Of a stretch of 64,000 nucleotides of DNA, positions 11,780-24,035 are shown piece by piece. The notes beneath the pieces are model-generated. The model was not told the DNA's origin. It saw only the letters and a program-made list of their open reading frames with translations, and did not search any database. Source of the stretch: Cyclina sinensis (Eukaryota; Mollusca; Bivalvia; Venerida; Veneridae). The DNA lies in assembly GCA_012932295.1 (NCBI GenBank), contig JAAONU010000001.1, positions 2,046,001-2,110,000 of the forward strand, read 5' to 3'. Position numbers and translations under genes: made by a program. Position 1 is the stretch's first letter, and each line of letters starts with the position of its first letter.

Positions 11780-12735
11780 TAAAACATGAGACCTGATAGA
11801 GATACGTTTCTTGCACACTGCACATCCCTTTTATATCAAATATCTCTTTAGGTTTCAAGCCAATCTCTTTCATAATGATAAAGTTATTCTCTGGACAAAA
11901 AATCCATTATAAAACCAAAGAAATCTAGATTACTTAAAACTAGATAAGGAAGAGTTATGCTCCTTGGGTAATGCACTTCTCCTTTTCACCAGCTATCTAT
12001 GTTTTAAGCTTCACATCAATTCACATTTTAGAGTTAAGGAAGTTATGCCTTTTGAGCATTGCACTTTTCCTTGTCATCATCTATCAAGATTTTTTAAGTT
12101 TCACATCAATTCATTTCATAATTTTAAAGTAATGCTCCGGGCAAAAAATAATAAGGCCGATAATTGAAAACTGTGACCAGGTAGAGTTATAGTTCTTGAG
12201 CACTGCACTTCTACTTCTTACAATCTATCTTAATCTAACATTTCAAGACATTTCCTCTTAAAGTGTTCAAGTTTTGCTCTGGACAAGAATTCAGTATTGA
12301 AATTAAAAAGGGGACATTACTTAAAAAAATGGTTAGAGTTATGATTTTTCAGCGCTGCTCTTTTCCTTGTTGCCAGTTATCTTTATTTTCAATTTCACAT
12401 CAGTTCACTCCATAGTTTTAAAGTTATGCTCAAGTCAAAATATTTAAGAGGAGAAATAATTTAAAATAAGATCAGGACGAGTTATAGTTCTTGACCATTG
12501 CACTTTCACTTGCCACCAGCTAGCTTTGATTTAAGTTTCACATCAGGTCACCTCATTATTGTAAGTTATGCTCTGGACAAAAATTTGATAAGAAGGGAGA
12601 TAATTAAAAAATGGGACCAGAAAGAATTAGGTTTCTTTTGCAATGCATATTTACTTCTTACCATCTATCTTTCTCTTAAGTTTAAAGACAATCCCTTATA
12701 TAATTTTACACAAGTTATACTTAGGACTTTTTAAG
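11780..12735 (+). repeat. Degenerate tandem repeat array, unit about 140 bp
   Basis: About six diverged units. Each carries, in order, GAGTTATAGTTCTTGAGCA-like text, TGCACTT with CCTTGTCACCAGCTATCT, AAGTTTCACATCAATTCA, TTTTAAAGTTATGCTC and GGACAAAAAT. Best matches start near 11950, 12030, 12180, 12330, 12480 and 12620. I see no terminal inverted repeats. Confidence 0.7.
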
Positions 12736-12759
12736 AAAAGACAACGACACCTTAAAAAT

Positions 12760-12905
12760 TCTTGTAACAGCCTCTTTAATATACAACCCATCATTCAATA
12801 ACCATACCACAATAAGGACTATTCTTAATGTAATTCGCCTACGGGGATAAACAGTCTTTCGGAGAAGCAAGATTTATATAATGTATATGTACAATCATTT
12901 TCATA
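12760..12905 (+). repeat. Dispersed 140-bp repeat, copy A
   Basis: From TCTTGTAACAGCCTCTTTAA through ACGGGGATAAACAGTCTTTC to the region of TGTATATGTACAAT this is nearly identical to 20210-20350 in the same orientation. The edges do not show inverted repeats or a clear target duplication. The function and element class are unknown. Confidence 0.7.
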
Positions 12906-13249
12906 GTCATTTCATTACTGGCAAAAGCAGTGAAGAATTTGGTATCGGATAGGTTTCTCTATTTGATAATTTACTAGGCATTCTTGCAAAAGAAAACTGA
13001 AAAAAACTTGCCGACATAGAATCTGGACCTGTTTGCTATTTTAGAGTATCAGTTTCAAATTTCCCTTCACTGATACCAGTTTTTTTTATTTTTGTGGTAA
13101 CTGCCATTATTATAACAGTTAATATTTTTAAACAGAAAATTAGTTTTCAAAAAAGGTGCGTTTAGTTTCTTTGTTTGTTTGTTTGAATGAAAGCAAATAA
13201 ATTAATGTAATAACATTTTTCAGACTATTTCAGCATACAGCGTTTTTAT

Positions 13250-14318
13250 GATTTGCAAATAAAAATTCTAAGAAAAAGTATGCAAATTTCACAGTATTTT
13301 ATTTCTATTTTTTATTATGCATTGAACCATGATTTTGTCAGGTTTTTAACCATCTGGACAATGAAGATGACTGACCTTGTTACCCTTCAAACCTTGAAAG
13401 ACGTCAGAGGAGTTTCTTGTCCCGGTGCTGTTGTCTTGATTTTGGAAAGCCTTAAATATATGGCAACACAATCCACTTGGTTTACTGAACTAAAAAAAAA
13501 ATAATAATCAAAGGGCATTGTTCTTGGTGCTTTGTTTCTTTCGAACAGTTTTAGAACATTTTCAAGCTGCTAGTTTTGAGAGCTTACAAATGGTTAAACT
13601 ACTAGGAAGACGTGTTAAAGACTTACTTGATTTGGAGAGCGAAGAAAGTGTCTTGTACATTTTTGCACTAGGTGAATGCTACAGACGTGGAACATGCAGC
13701 TGTAGAACAATGTGTAATTGAGATGAAACAAAAGGGCGTAATGAAAAAATGGATACGGGAAAACTGCATACTCTAGTACTTTTAACAATATCTGTTTGTA
13801 ACCAAAATATATGAAATTTGTTTAAAAACTGTTCATCCTACACAAACAACCTGGAATATTATCTACACTTTAGCCAATGACCTTGTCGATCGACCTCACA
13901 AAAGTACAGTTGAATGAACAAAAATGTTTTCTAGAGTGTCACAAGGTTTTAGAAGCACTTGAGCTGGTGACCCGGTTTCAAGCTCAACATAAAGATCATC
14001 AGGGTCGTTCTGAGCAAGTATAATGTTAAATGGGTAAAATGTAATATAGACTGTCTACAAGGTTTTCTGAGATTTCTGTTAGTGTTTTGTTCCGAACTCG
14101 TCCGAGAAAACATCAGATCAAATGCTCTGAATAATTTTATTGATGTCTACCAAGCACTTTGGCCTCTAGATTGTTTACGTTCTGCGCTGTGGACGAGAGA
14201 TAAACATTGTTTACTCGGATCACTTAATGTGAGCCAAAACCGTAGATATCTAAAGTCAGCCAACGACAGTTTAGCTAAAATCAAGCTGACTGTACTTAAA
14301 ACGCCCCGTTTCACTTAG
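13250..14318 (+). pseudogene. Unrecognised coding-like remnants
   Basis: Several adjacent plus-strand frames look protein-like in composition but do not join in one frame. They are DLVTLQTLKDVRGVSCPG (about 13370-13425), SFESLQMVKLLGRRVKDLL (about 13575-13630), and, after a frame change, TDVEHAAVEQCVIEMKQKG (about 13680-13736). A further frame around 14082-14318 contains NNFIDVYQALWPLDCLRS. The pieces have helical character with leucine spacing. I do not recognise the family. They could be exons of a diverged gene or a broken one; no convincing splice chain was found, so pseudogene is the cautious call. Confidence 0.35.
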
Positions 14319-15735
14319 AAAGATACAATTTGAATACTTAGGTATCGAGATGTACATTTGTTACTACTGTGCTCTTAACATGCATTTGCCAAAATTCAAA
14401 TGGCAAAGAATAACCACAATTATTTATAACAGCAATGGTCTCACTAACTAAATCTAATAAATGCAAACTTGCTATGGCTCATTTGTTAAGCTTTCACCAA
14501 TCTGTCCCGGATCGGCTTGCGGATGAGTGCCTGACTCCCATCCTCGGATTGCTCAGGATGTGTTAGAAAAAATGCGTTGTGTGAATTTGTTGTTGTAATA
14601 AACCGTTAAAAATCTTTAAAGCAATTGTAACAAATCCTTAATAAGCCTGATTAGAACTGGATTAAAACCGTTAAGGCTCTAATTTACCACAGAAAATGTC
14701 TTCTGGACTGTTATCATCTTTTAACATCTTTTACGATCTTTTCAGAATTATGAAGGACTTATTACGGATTCCTTACCGATATATGTATGAGCAAAACTAC
14801 GCACTCTTAATCCCGGATGCCTCCAATTTCTGAACGGATACAACGGATGTCTTATGAAAATGGGTTAGAAGTTCTACTGATGCGTTAATGGTGCTATCCG
14901 GAACTCATTGGTAAGTCCATTCGGGGCAGTTTTTATCTAGCTTTAGTAAAATCAGTTATTAGGCAGATTTAGATTTGTAGAAGTACAACAAATATCTTAA
15001 GGTAAAGTAAAGTAATAGAGGGGAGAAAAAATGCACTATTTTGTCTGACCGACCGTACTATAAAGAGAACGGATTAAAACTGACGTTAATTATTTTGAAG
15101 TATTATTCCAGAACCATCGAATTTTGTATACAGAAGTTCAGACTGAAATCAATTCGAAACGCTTTCCCACGAAAATGTGGGCGGGATTGATATCTTAATT
15201 TAAACATATTTATTTCCAGAATAATAACATATAAACATATATGATGATACACACATATCAGTAATATATATATATATATATAATTAATTTCTTATGTACG
15301 AAAGTAAAGTACCTTTGCTAAACAAGTATTAAACTGAAGTTGTGTCTTTATCATTTTCATGGATCTTTATGAACAGAATATTAAAATATTCAACAACAAT
15401 ATCATATCCATACCTTAGTTCTATTTACAGAAGAGCGAAACAAAATCAAAAGAATAAACAGCTACAGTTTAGAACAAAATGAAAATACAATCACTGTTTG
15501 TTATTTTGGCATATACCTCAACAGTTTAGAGTCAGAAGGTATCACTTTTCAGTCAGTACAGAAAAAGCATCAATGTTTGAAGTTTGACTACATTGACATT
15601 ACACGTAGTTTATCATTCTCTCCTTTCAACGCTCCTTTCATAACTGTTCGTGTTCAGTGAACTCTCAAACAATGAAGCTTAAAAAAAAAACGTTTTTTCA
15701 ACATCGGCTGACAACTTTTTTCACAGTTTTGGCAC
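14319..15735. other. Intergenic, no gene seen
   Basis: No supported coding exon. Contains a dinucleotide TA run at about 15266-15283. Confidence 0.5.
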
Positions 15736-16172
15736 TTAAAGGGGCTGTGCTCCAGATGACAAAAAAAGAAAGTTTTCTTGTATTATAATTTTCTTGTGAT
15801 ATTTATTACTAATGCTTAAAAAATAACTTACTGACAAAAATAAGTCAAATAATTACATTATAAATTGATTTTTTCCCCTTTCAAAGTGCTATACCGTAAC
15901 GCGACGGTATAACTATATCGTATAAGATTTAAAGTAAATATCTGTAATGTCACATGCGGCGACGGTAGTGACAGTAAAAGGGTTGGAAATATTTTGTTAA
16001 CATGAGGTGTCCAGAGTTCAAATCAGGCTGGAGCGAAAATATTTTTTTTATTCTATTTTCACTTTTATAATCAGTTTTGAAGTAAAATATTATGTTGTTA
16101 TAATCTCACGGCATCTAAATATATAATTTATGAAAAAAAAATTATGTCAAATCTGGAGTACAGCCTCTTTAA
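15736..16172 (+). mobile_element. MITE family 2, copy A, with tRNA-like core
   Basis: A 437-bp element bounded by TTAA on both sides. The left terminal repeat is AAAGGGGCTGTGCTCCAGAT and the right end is the inverted ATCTGGAGTACAGCCTCTTT, differing at few positions. The second copy (40963-41402) is the same element inverted. The core (about 15955-16032) is tRNA-like: GGCGACGGTAGTGACAG, a GTTAAC anticodon-loop-like section, then a B box GAGTTCAAATC at 16014-16024. Just before it lies a short palindrome TACCGTAACGCGACGGTA. No open reading frame of note. It sits immediately 3' of the methyltransferase gene. Confidence 0.85.
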
Positions 16173-16270
16173 ATCTGTTTTAATCAGATGTAGAGTTAAT
16201 TCTGCAATGAGGTAAATCCTTTGCCAGAACACAGTTCTCTCAGTATTACTTTAGATATTTATATCGTTGA

Positions 16271-16744
16271 CTACTCTGCCGTGCACACAAAAATTGTAAA
16301 CAGTCCAGCTTCCTTTGCTTTATCGTGCTCTTTAATAAATCTTTGCAGTTCTCCATTCTGTTTCAACTCTTTAAATGCTTTTAATGCAGTATTGCGTTCT
16401 GTTTCTGTAGCCTCTGTATGGTTAAGAAAATCACCTAAAAAGCTCTCAGGATTTGTGTAATACGTTGGAAATATATCAGTCCCTAGTATAGTTAGTTTTT
16501 GCTTGCAAGAGATGCCAGCTGCGCTGAACATTTCTTCAAACTGTTCCAAAGATGGTAAAATTCGACGCCTTTTATCGTGAAGACTTTTCACAACATGTGC
16601 AGGCCAACTGTTTCCTGCAGCCGACTTAAGCATTGTAGAAATTACAATAATACCTCCAAACTTGAGTGTTCTTTTAGCCTCTCTAAGTGTCTCTATACAT
16701 GTTGGGAAATGGTCGCTTCCTGGCTTGTCAAGATGGTTCAACAC
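16271..16744 (-). CDS. Class I methyltransferase, exon 3 (C-terminal)
   Basis: Final coding exon of a three-exon SAM-dependent methyltransferase, 157 codons to the stop at 16271. It begins after an acceptor TTCTTGTAG at 16745 and continues the post-motif strand directly (FNL joined to VLNHLD). It carries a typical ETLREAKRTLKFGGIIVIST segment, matching the strand-helix after motif III of class I enzymes (R-x-L-K-x-G-G), and a long helical tail ending FTIFVCTAE. The phase-0 junction agrees with exon 2. The substrate is unknown. Confidence 0.88.
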   Translation of the reverse strand: MLNHLDKPGSDHFPTCIETLREAKRTLKFGGIIVISTMLKSAAGNSWPAHVVKSLHDKRRRILPSLEQFEEMFSAAGISCKQKLTILGTDIFPTYYTNPESFLGDFLNHTEATETERNTALKAFKELKQNGELQRFIKEHDKAKEAGLFTIFVCTAE

Positions 16745-18395
16745 CTACAAGAAATCAGTAATCAAGATTATTTTAAAAACCAATATATAAGCTCAACTCT
16801 TATGTTGAGTTCAATTTTCATTCTTTCATATTTTGTTAAACTTACAATGTATAAAAAAACAGATATTTTAATGCGATACATTCAAAAACAAACAAACAAA
16901 TGCTAGATACCAGACGCAGGAACAATTGTGGACGTATTTTGTCAGACTACGTCGTACCTCTACTACTATGACAAAAAGAAAACAGTCCCTTTTGAAAAAA
17001 AGCGAATGCGATTTAGTGCAATTAACGGTTTCTTTCTTTTTAAGTTTTATCAGCAATGAACAACGAGAGAATTATTTTTTTTCTTTATATGTTGAAATTT
17101 CGATGAGTTACAAATGGTCACTTTCGAAATACTTAAAAGTTGAGTTTTAAACTGCCTATGCATGCGCCCAAGAATTACTGTTACTCTTTAAATGTTCTAG
17201 ATCACACCTATACCTGAAATGGTATACTCCCCGTCCCCGTCCCTCACTACACAAAAAAATCTAACTTCATATTAGATTAACATTAATATCGCCAAAAATG
17301 ATGTTTCATGGACATATTATTGATCACACATGAAAGACGAGGAAACACTAGAATAAAATCTCAGAAGAGCTATAAATGAAAGAATTTGTGCTACTCTAGT
17401 TTACTATGCATGGTTCATAACAAAAAAGGTTTAGCGTCGTTTTCAAATTTTCCTGTAAAATGGTGAAATAAAACACACACTGTATTTTGATTTTGAACTG
17501 TCATGACACGATTGTCAAAATATGACAGGGTTCGGACAAATTCAAAAAGCTGGCGCACATAATTCGCTTAACGTGTTATTGTTGCACGTGTGACACTATC
17601 AAATCAGCATGCTCGGTTCTGAGCTTGATTGTTTTAAATATGCCAGGCTTCTTGTTACGACTCTAGCGCAAGACCAATATATTAAGACGTCATAATTAAG
17701 TGACTTATTCTTTCCAGTAACAACCATAGTTGCCATAACTTCTGGATCTGCAGACAACATAATAAGTGTCTAAACTTAGAGGAAAGGGTTTTCTGAACAT
17801 GGTAAAATACCAAGACGTACTTATTTCGGATAGCATTTGACTTCTTCACATCGACGTTAGCGTTAACATCGGAAAGGAGACTGAAAAACATTTTCGTTAA
17901 GTAATGTATTTTAGATTTTCGTAGTAATGGTCGAATGCGTTGTTATCAAGGAAGATGGCTGCCCATGCTTTTTATACCTTTCTCTAAAACGACAACGCTC
18001 TACCCTACACAGCTTGCTTATACAGTGATTACGTCAGTGTTGCAGCTTTTTCCCTAGACTTGACTGCTGTTAAACATGAACGGGACAAACTACCATATTC
18101 TATTGCATCCAAGCAAAACAATTAATCCGTCAGATGCATTAGTAGTTGAGTTGTATAACACGACAGTAAACACCGAAACGTTCATTACGACACCGTTATG
18201 TTGCTTGGTGGGAAAACAATATACCAATATATTTGTAAAATACTGATTTTATTAAGTCTTTAAAAAAACAATATACGCTACTTGTTTTTCAAAAGTAACG
18301 CAAAATGCTTTATCACACCAAAGATATATTTATGTCGTTCTTTCCTTGTATAAAAATGTTATATATACTGAGTATATGCTATAAATAATATTTAC

Positions 18396-18626
18396 CAGAT
18401 TAAACATAACTGCATCAAAGCTTTCATCACAAAAGGGTAATGGTGGAATGTTGTCTTGTACAATTTCATATACATTCCTTTTGCGTAAACCATTCTCTAG
18501 TTTCACTTTTGCAATTTCTAGCATGCCATGCGATGCATCTAGCAATGTAATGTGTCCGATGTCGTTTTCTATTAGGGTTTTTGTGTAACTTCCAGTCCCA
18601 CCTCCAGCATCCAGCACGTGTATGTC
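18396..18626 (-). CDS. Class I methyltransferase, exon 2 (SAM-binding)
   Basis: Carries the SAM-binding core of a Rossmann-fold methyltransferase. Motif I reads HVLDAGGGTGSYT, the acidic residue after strand 2 is LLDAS, and the motif II/III region is IPPLPFCDESFDAVMFNL, as in the Methyltransf_11/25 type. The 77-codon exon is bounded by an acceptor ending TTTAAG (18627-) and a donor GTAAATAT after FNL, both phase 0. Joined with exons 1 and 3 it gives a complete 273-residue protein with no frame break. No signal peptide is seen, so it is probably intracellular. It may act on a small molecule, but family membership alone does not decide the substrate. Confidence 0.9.
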
Positions 18627-18754
18627 CTTAAAGCAAGGGATTATTTCTTAAGTTGTTGGTGTAAAACAGAAATAATTGTTTAACTACACGCTTCAATGCG
18701 CAAGTTAACTAAAACAGATGTAATCAATACCATTGTTTTGTTATTTAAGAAATA

Positions 18755-18802
18755 ATGTAGCAGAGGTATAATACGGCACTTGCACTCCCTTGCCTATCAG
18801 CT
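18755..18802 (-). repeat. 47-bp dispersed repeat, inverted copy
   Basis: Reverse complement of the 3604-3650 repeat. It sits in the first methyltransferase intron, directly beside a tRNA-like segment. Confidence 0.6.
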
Positions 18803-18809
18803 AGCTTTT

Positions 18810-18885
18810 ATGGCGACGTGGTAGAGTGTCCGCTTTGTAATCGAAGGTACTCGAGTTCAAACCCAGCTCGGAGCAGGTGGATTTT
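18810..18885 (+). repeat. tRNA-like element (SINE head)
   Basis: Reads TGGCGACGTGGTAGAGTG (A-box-like), an anticodon-loop-like CTTTGTAATCG (TGT, threonine-like) and a B box GAGTTCAAACCC at about 18858. The acceptor stem is not complete. It is most likely a tRNA-derived repeat in methyltransferase intron 1. Confidence 0.5.
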
Positions 18886-19190
18886 TTCTGGGTTACAATA
18901 ATCCTTACGTAAATGGTATTAAATTAGCAAGTGTGTGCGCATGCATGACTGTCACTTTGATGTGTTTTGAAAGGTCTTTAGTAATATCACTTGTGATGTG
19001 TATTTGTCTTGTGCATGTATGGCAGTATTAACAAAAAAAACCAGAATTATCATTCAATTATTTATACATTCATACCTATCGATAGCTAAGGAAGGAAAAA
19101 ATCAATGTAAAAACAATATTACCAAACTTTTCCTGTACATAGACAGTGTCAGAATAAGGAACAATAAACAAAATTAGCTACCCCACCTAC

Positions 19191-19307
19191 CTTTAATAGT
19201 TTCCGACAATAAAATTGCATCAAAGCACAAATAACATCAGATCCCGCTGCCGCTTTGTTTTTGTCATATTCTTCACAAATGAGCTCATAGTCAACAAACT
19301 TACTCAT
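19191..19307 (-). CDS. Class I methyltransferase, exon 1 (N-terminal)
   Basis: 39 codons from an ATG at 19307 (MSKFVDYELICEEYDK...) to a GTAGGT donor at 19190. The pattern 'YDxxK' followed by a helix ending FYCRKLLK just before the DIHVLDAGGG strand is the usual lead-in to motif I in this family. All three exons join in phase 0. The start is chosen because it opens the frame and the join yields a family-typical N-terminus. An upstream start in another exon cannot be excluded. Confidence 0.78.
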
Positions 19308-20209
19308 ATTGTCTTCCTTAACAATCACGTTTTCTTCTGAACAATTTCTGTCTATTGAAAAAAAACTTAACTATGAAAATATCGGAGTGAAATGTGCACT
19401 TCTTTTTTCGTTTGTTCTGTTTTATACTTTTGCATGTAAATGTTTCGTGGTCTCATTTGAATGCATAGAAAAGAAAGATAACAAAATTATGGAAAGACAC
19501 GACTCGATATAAATCGTCGATTCATATAGCATTATAAATAGTCGAATGAACAGTACAAACAACAGTAAAAATCGCCCTCTGTATAAAGGTATAACACAAA
19601 ATACTTATTTGATAATCAATTTTATTAACAGTCAAGATGACTGAGAAATGTATTATACCTATGACCTCATCATTTAAGCAGCTTCAACCTGCTTACGTCA
19701 ATATATTTTGTATTATAAAAGGCTGCAAAACCTTAATCTATGAAGAACTGTCATAATATAAATTTGTTAAGGTAAGGGCATCACCCCATATAGTGACGTT
19801 AATATGTTATGCCTATTGCTGTTTTCTCACACAGAAAGGGAAAGGTACTCAATGACAGTACTGAGACCAGAGCACTTGGAGTAAATTCAGCAAAAACACG
19901 ATGGCAGGAATAAAAAGATGTAAAGTTTATAATTAAGTGGATGTATGAGCAAAAAATTGCTACCACACTATCAGGTCAAGAAAAATGTTTCCAGCAAAAT
20001 AAAAATTAAATAAAAACTAAATAAATAAATAAAAGATTAGAGCAAAAACATGGTTTCTTACCTATGTGATGGCGACAAACTTCTTTGCGACTGTTCCCTC
20101 TTGGTTTATAACCTTGACCTTTTTTTAAGAGATTTCAAATCTTGTCATAATGGATATATAAACATAGGATCAGATCAGGATATGATTCTGAAACAATTAT
20201 GATTACCTT
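19308..20209. other. Upstream of the methyltransferase, no other gene seen
   Basis: Presumed 5' flank of the methyltransferase. It is AT-rich with no clear TATA box or recognised element. Confidence 0.4.
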
Positions 20210-20350
20210 TTCTTGTAAAACCTCTTTAATATACAACCCATCATTCAATAACCATACCACAATAAGGACTATTCTTAATGTCAATCGCCTACGGGGATAA
20301 ACTGTCTTTCTGACAAGCAGGATTTATATGATGTATATATACAATAATTT
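20210..20350 (+). repeat. Dispersed 140-bp repeat, copy B
   Basis: Second copy of the 12760-12905 repeat in the same orientation. It shares CCTCTTTAATATACAACCCA and ACGGGGATAAAC text with only scattered differences. Confidence 0.7.
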
Positions 20351-21915
20351 TTTATTCATTTCTTTTTAATATTTTTACCGTCAGTATCTTAATCTTTGGA
20401 AGCTGATGCATAAAATTACATTTTGGGAGTTCTCCGAAATGAGGCGTAGACCTCTAGACCTCCAATATTTCTTTCTAACTTCTTAGGATTGACGACTGCC
20501 ACGTAATCTGATTCAACTGGTCGTTCAGTCATTTTAAGTTTTCACTGTACCGAGGCGATTTCAGCACTGACAGGTTTTCTGTCATAGAATACATACATTG
20601 CCGCTTATTTTAAACGAATATATCCGTCACTGGTTTTCATTAAACACAGACGGAAATATCATTTAAGATTTGCCCTTAATTACAATGAAAAAATAATCGT
20701 ATTTCTTTCTGGTGTTGTTCATGGGGTCTGCCATTGTTTTTGTAGTGTCGGCATTCTCCATGACGGGGATTTGTCTAATTGTGTAAGTGTCAAATTCATT
20801 AGATAAAAACAATCATGCATATTGATAGAATAGAAAAATTTTCTGAATATTGTATCGTGGAAACTCGAGGGTATATTTAAGCATGTTGCTGCACTATATT
20901 TCAAGTTTTCTTTAAGTGATCTTCTCGGATGACTCTATGTATAGATTTTTTTACTTACTAAGTATTGGTTTATATTTAGACTTATTAAATCGTCATCACT
21001 TTCTATAGAACTGATTTTTTTTTGTAATCTGTTACAGGTTGACATTTCAGATTTGAAATGTTAAAAAAAAACCTTGACTGCATACAAATTAATTTATGTG
21101 AATTTTTAAGCAGCACTTACCTTGTAGCATGCATAGGCACAAAGTTATATCCTTCGTGAGCATGCGTAAAATGAAAAGATTAAACATGTCTGACATTTAT
21201 GCATTTGTGTGCATTTATTATTGACGTTGGAAATATTTTTCTGTGAATGAGCATGTAAGAAAAGGACAGATAACGATCATAGAAGTATGAAATAAATGGG
21301 GAAAAACTGATAAGTTATCCAGATTTATACTGGATATTTACTGATGGCACATCAACAAATAAATTGTTGAGAACGGTACTTGATCTAAACAATAAGATTT
21401 TGACAAAAACTATAAACTAACACATGCAATTAGAGTGACACGATATATGTCAAACCACAGGAAAAGTTAACAAAATCTATTCTGTTTCACAGAAGGGCGT
21501 AACATGTTGCTATAAAAAGATAATACACATTTTCCTGTAAACGCCGATCAGTCAGACAAGAAAAATCTCATGCACACCACGTCCTTTAGTGTTTATCATT
21601 CATATGAAAGTTAATTCCTATGGCTGTTACACTCATGTAGATGTTGCGATGACCGAGACGTTCTTACTTTGCATGGCTAAGCCGTTGGCGCCGTTCAGTG
21701 CAAGTTCGACTCACACAAGGAACTTTATTATTGAGAGTACATTCTTGACATTTGCATTTGAAATACTCATCCATTGGGAGAACTAGTGTATGAAGAAATT
21801 GCAAAATCGAGGGAGTACCGATGATCAATCCAGTTAAATACATGAAAAGTCGCACACGGGTTCTACGCCAGACAAGTCCATGATTGTTTAAGACTGGAAT
21901 TTTTAGGCTGACACT
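20351..21915. other. Intergenic, no gene seen
   Basis: No supported exon, tRNA or terminal-repeat element. Short open frames are not protein-like. Confidence 0.5.
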
Positions 21916-21919
21916 AATA

Positions 21920-22805
21920 CAGAAGTTGACATTTTGTTTCTTGGTGAAAGAAACATTGTGCCATCTTCACTGTGAGACAACATATTTAGACGTTTGCATG
22001 AGTGCTTTTTGGGCATGGCAAAGCTGAAAACATATTGGTCGGATATTACAGATGAAAACGAAAGCATGTGCTTGAAATGTGAAATATAAGAGCCAAAGGG
22101 AGCCATGATATTCCAGAAAGACCATAGCAAACAATAGGAATAGACATGTTTGAATACAGACACTGTGACTGAGTTAGAAGTTGATTACTTCTCAAAGTTC
22201 ATGGAAATTCGTAGGCTAAACGGAATATCAGCAAAGGCTGTTAAGTCCATGAAAGTAGCTATTTTCACTATTCATGGAATTCCTGAAATAGTAGTAGCAG
22301 ACATTATGACATTCAACAGTCATGAATTTCAAGTTCATTCGCGAAAGGATCATACCACATAATCACCTACCTAAACTAGATCGAATACACAAGTAGAAAG
22401 TTATATACAAACAGTCAAGTCTCATTAAAAGAAAGCATATGAACAAGGGAATAAGAAAAGTGTCCTAAAACACACAAATAACTGGATACGATTACGAACC
22501 TGCGCAACTTCTATTCAACAGAAAACTGAAAGACAAAATACAAATTCACATGTATAGCCTAAGATTCATGTGAAAACATTTGAACAATTATTTAATTGTC
22601 ATTCAAAACAGACGTTGGAAGCATTAGAAACAGGAGACCCTGTACGTTATAACAAAGGTGGTACCTGGACACCTGATGTAGTAAAGAATAAATACGACAC
22701 ACCAAGATCCTGTAACATTTTTACACAAAGTGGACATGAATTGCGTCTAAATATGGTTATTTGCAGAAAATAGGTGAACCTATGAAATATTCTAAAGGAA
22801 AGGAG
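21920..22805 (+). mobile_element. Decayed Ty3/Gypsy integrase, copy 2
   Basis: Plus-strand fragments of Gypsy integrase. A zinc-binding-region remnant near 21985 reads RLHECFLGMAKLKTYW. The catalytic core near 22165-22350 reads DYFSKFMEIRRLN and FTIHGIPEIVVAD. A C-terminal piece near 22620-22770 reads LETGDPVRYNKGG and WTPDVV, then PRSCNIFTQSGHELRLN. It is truncated on the left relative to copy 1, so RT and RNase H are absent. A purine tract AAAGGAAAGGAGA precedes TGCCATATACTCATAT, the probable LTR start. Confidence 0.83.
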
Positions 22806-23209
22806 ATGCCATATACTCATATAATTTACACTTTACAATACTACCATAAGTTTAACTCTACCTCCTACTGTCAATCAGTATGCTACTGTGAGAGCTGTGA
22901 CTCTCTAACTCTCTGCTATATGCAATCAGTTCATTATTAAAATGTAAAATGCACAGATGTTGAATTATGCATATCTTTCACAAAATCATATGACAATATC
23001 TGTACCACGATGTGTCCTATCAACTTTGGAAGAAAAAGCTTACATAAACTATTAATGTAATAATAATTTTAAGTCTCTAATGATCTTAGCAACATTCATC
23101 ACTTAGAAATTTTATCCCCTGAGCTAAAACTGCATTCTATGTCCACTTTCTTCTTTTGTTAATATATGACCTTCCTTACTAATTGTTAGCATTTGAATTT
23201 GTTAGTTAG

Positions 23210-23990
23210 AGTCTTTTTTCTGACAGATCCGTGCAAGACATATAGTTCTGTAGAGGGTGTGTTGATAATAACCAACTCTATCCAGAGTTCGATATAAATT
23301 ATACTCAGACGAATAGTATGTAAAAACATACAAATAAATATGACAACAATAAACATATGAACATATTCTAAAATCATAAAACATTATTTCAGCATTTCAA
23401 TAATTCAATTTATTAAGTCAATACAACTTCATGAAAAGTAAATTCAAAGCAAAAATATAAAATCTTACCAGGTACATGTAATAAGCTGATCTTCTTATAG
23501 AAATACGAAGAGATGTCTAAATGACTTTTATGTAGTAAGTTCTGAATTATACAGAACTTCAATAACAGAATAAACTAGCGAAGTTGTTCTGTAAAGAACT
23601 GACTTGATAGCAAAAAGTAAATTTCTTCAAGTGCCCTCACTCTTTTCTAAAAAAGTATATCTTCATAATGATATGAATATGATATGATTCTTTCATCCAA
23701 TCAAATTATTCGCAATAAACACAACAAGACAACAATTGGACAATACTGGGCAACACTGGACAAAACAAGAGACAGTTCACTAAACATGTTGACCTTAAAA
23801 ATATAAACAAGACAATACCCATACTACTCTGAAGGTGATTGGAAATGAAGTCATGTGACCATGAATAGTGATGAATGAACATCTGCAGTATTCACTACAG
23901 TGTTTACAGTTTTTACTATACACAGTAGCTTATATAAACAAAGTATATCATAAAAAAATGACCTTATCTACAGATCTGTGAATACTTATT
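23210..23990. repeat. Extra segment in the duplicated block (insertion or copy-1 deletion)
   Basis: About 770 bp lies between flanks that are adjacent in copy 1 (near 7910-7960). It is AT-rich. I found no clear terminal repeats or coding frame, so the nature of the insertion is open. Confidence 0.5.
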
Positions 23991-24035
23991 TATATTTTGC
24001 CTTCAACAATGATATCAAGTGCCTTATCCTGTGTC

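Noticed and set aside
16577..16906. 109-codon plus-strand frame
   Set aside because: Opposite strand of methyltransferase exon 3 plus intron. No supporting motif.
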